Shown piece after piece: positions 62,789-64,000 of a stretch of 64,000 nt of DNA. This DNA is from RGIG1902 sp034926865 (lineage in GTDB: Bacteria; Bacillota; Clostridia; Oscillospirales; Butyricicoccaceae). Numbering within the stretch: the first letter of the stretch is position 1; each line of letters begins with the position of its first letter. A program made the translations under genes and the position numbers. The stretch is taken from assembly GCA_034926865.1 (NCBI GenBank), contig JAYFQP010000027.1, positions 13,469 through 77,468 on the forward strand, in the 5' to 3' direction. Below the pieces are notes generated by a model that did not search any database, was not told the DNA's origin, and was given only the letters and a program-made list of their open reading frames with translations.

Positions 62789-63095
62789 AACTAGCTCCTC
62801 TCATTTGAAGTTTTTATAAATTGCCTGTAACACCAATCAAGGCTGATTTCAGCCAAAGCGTGTCGAGCCTAACCCTCTCTTACAGCACAATCTTTATTTC
62901 CAAGAAAACCTACATACTGAACGACACACAGGATAATCCCCATATGTTATTTCTAAGCCTTTTAACTCATATTTCATTATCTTATTTTTTTCACTATATG
63001 TCAATAAACAGGTATTATTAATTTTATCACTTTAACACTTTTTCATCAATAATACCCCATGTTGACTTCATAAACGGGAAATTGTACAGCAAACT
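62789..63095. other. Intergenic region in front of sepF
   Basis: No gene seen. It holds the sepF promoter (62976-63004) and a long leader of about 180 bases in which no riboswitch was recognised. Confidence 0.5.
62976..63004 (-). promoter_or_regulatory. Sigma-A promoter of the sepF-yggT-divIVA-ileS cluster
   Basis: TTGACA (63004-62999), 17-base spacer, GATAAT (62981-62976) on the minus strand. Confidence 0.75.
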
Positions 63096-64000
63096 TTATT
63101 TGATAACCTTGTTTTCTTCAAGATCCTTTCCACTGATTATGATTTTGTCATAAAGATAAAGGCCCTTAGAAGAGCTTTCCGCCTGCTTTGCCACAAAATA
63201 GGCGTCGCTCTGATATATCCAATCTACAGGTTTAAACTTCACTATTGCTCCGGTTAAACAATATACCCCCCATTTGTCTTCCTGAAGATGTATCGCTTCC
63301 TTGGGAATTTTTATTCCGGTATAGCTTTTTTTAATAATATCTACGGTATCCGACACCTCCCCGAGAAAGCCTTCGTTCATATACCCACATCGGAATATCA
63401 CTATGGCGGTGTTATCAAAATACATGACTTTTTGAACATCTGCCGATATCTTTTCTGCAGAAATATACGGAAAAGAGATATCGAAATTTTTCATGGACTC
63501 AAACACTTTTCCGTCATCGGAGCTTACGCAGCAGGCAAAATACCATTCGAAAGAATCAACTATATATCCGATCATATTCTGATCATTTTCTGTCTCGTCT
63601 GCCTTTGACACAAGGGACGACAGCTTTTCAGGGGTTAGCGCATACATCTCATCCACTGTGCACACTGTCTGCCTTCCCTCAGTGGATTTGACGAAATACC
63701 CCGGAGTCTGTGCCTCTACTGAGCGGCTTTCGGAAGATGCCGAGCTTTGATATGTCTTCAGCTGGGACTTCATGGCATCTATAGACTGTTTAAGCCCATC
63801 AATATTATCTCTTGGATATTCTCTGGCAACCACTGCCTGAGTAAGGCCAGAGTATATGGAGCTTACAGCCCAGGCCTTTCCTTCGGCCAGCTTGCCGGAA
63901 AGCTGCTGCATGCTGCTGAATATTGAAGTGTCGAGAGTTCGTCCCCCTGCCTCTCCCGAGATATCTTCATAGGCTGCCTCGGCGTTTTCCACATCCTTTT
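63096..64000 (-). CDS. HlyD-like periplasmic adaptor-type protein (partial)
   Basis: The C-terminal 300 or so residues are present; the frame stays open to the window edge (codons for KDVENAEAAYED), so the start lies outside. A helical segment (about first 90 residues) is followed by beta-rich modules: GYFVKSTEGRQTVCTVDEMY, FACCVSSDDGKVFESMKNFD, VIFRCGYMNEGFLGEVSDTV and GIKIPKEAIHLQEDKWGVYC. This pattern is that of HlyD/RND-adaptor-like proteins often found next to sepF in Clostridia. The real role in these organisms is not established. The N-terminal anchor cannot be checked here. Confidence 0.65.
   Translation of the reverse strand, partial: KDVENAEAAYEDISGEAGGRTLDTSIFSSMQQLSGKLAEGKAWAVSSIYSGLTQAVVAREYPRDNIDGLKQSIDAMKSQLKTYQSSASSESRSVEAQTPGYFVKSTEGRQTVCTVDEMYALTPEKLSSLVSKADETENDQNMIGYIVDSFEWYFACCVSSDDGKVFESMKNFDISFPYISAEKISADVQKVMYFDNTAIVIFRCGYMNEGFLGEVSDTVDIIKKSYTGIKIPKEAIHLQEDKWGVYCLTGAIVKFKPVDWIYQSDAYFVAKQAESSSKGLYLYDKIIISGKDLEENKVIK

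Overview
The window looks like a chromosomal segment of an anaerobic, spore-forming member of the Clostridia, plausibly Oscillospiraceae/Ruminococcaceae-like. The evidence is a spoIIAA-spoIIAB-sigF operon, rubrerythrin and a flavin reductase-rubredoxin fusion under a PerR-like regulator, an Mrp/NBP35 ATPase, YedF, a T-box valS leader, an FMN riboswitch and SLH-domain surface proteins. All calls come from reading the sequence and recalled family knowledge; no database search was run.

Layout. (1) 1-17.4 kb is accessory and surface-related. Two tandem copies of a small Cys-containing ORF lead into a 1933-residue SLH protein. Facing it is a 2200-residue beta-helix SLH protein. Between the two lie a zinc-ribbon/DUF1232 gene and a decayed gene remnant. 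Then come about 0.8 kb of hairpins and repeats, and an AbrB-like/glycosyltransferase pair followed by a TetR remnant. Two divergent tRNA-Leu genes close the region. (2) 17.9-26.6 kb: an acetyltransferase, a LytTR-DUF3021-ABC exporter operon, a CPBP-like membrane protein, and a CcdA-thioredoxin fusion with its own histidine kinase, response regulator and nucleoside-kinase-like gene. (3) 26.6-32.3 kb: Mrp, a 2-hydroxyacid dehydrogenase, MscL, a membrane protein bracketed by a duplicated mscL tail plus terminator, and a KdpDE-like two-component system without a kdpFABC transporter. (4) 32.9-38.5 kb: a tightly overlapping four-gene operon of DegV fatty-acid-binding protein, ICMT/PEMT-like membrane methyltransferase, GH3-family acyl-adenylate enzyme and a membrane GAF/degenerate-GGDEF/HD-GYP protein. 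This is the most interesting gene set in the window. (5) 38.5-48.3 kb: monoacylglycerol-lipase-like hydrolase plus glycerol kinase, a frameshifted ornithine-cyclodeaminase/LOR-SDH gene, the spoIIA operon, and folC-valS with a T-box. (6) 48.3-64 kb: yedF, tRNA-Gly, a transglutaminase-like lipoprotein without its catalytic residues, trmB, an N-acyl-D-amino-acid deacylase, ribU under an FMN riboswitch, a polysaccharide deacetylase, GNAT-lrgA-lrgB, the perR-hrb-rbr oxidative stress group, and a sepF-yggT-divIVA-ileS division/translation cluster with a partial HlyD-like gene at the right edge.

Functional links. Sporulation commitment, anaerobic oxidative defence, envelope and division functions, and regulated export and redox modules are grouped in short operons. 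Several near-consensus sigma-A promoters (TTGACA-N16/17-TATAAT) and hairpin terminators mark the operon borders. In several genes the best start codon lies inside the longest ORF; those starts were chosen from the ribosome binding site and, for mrp, from the promoter position. No CRISPR array, complete insertion sequence, rRNA or prophage module was recognised.
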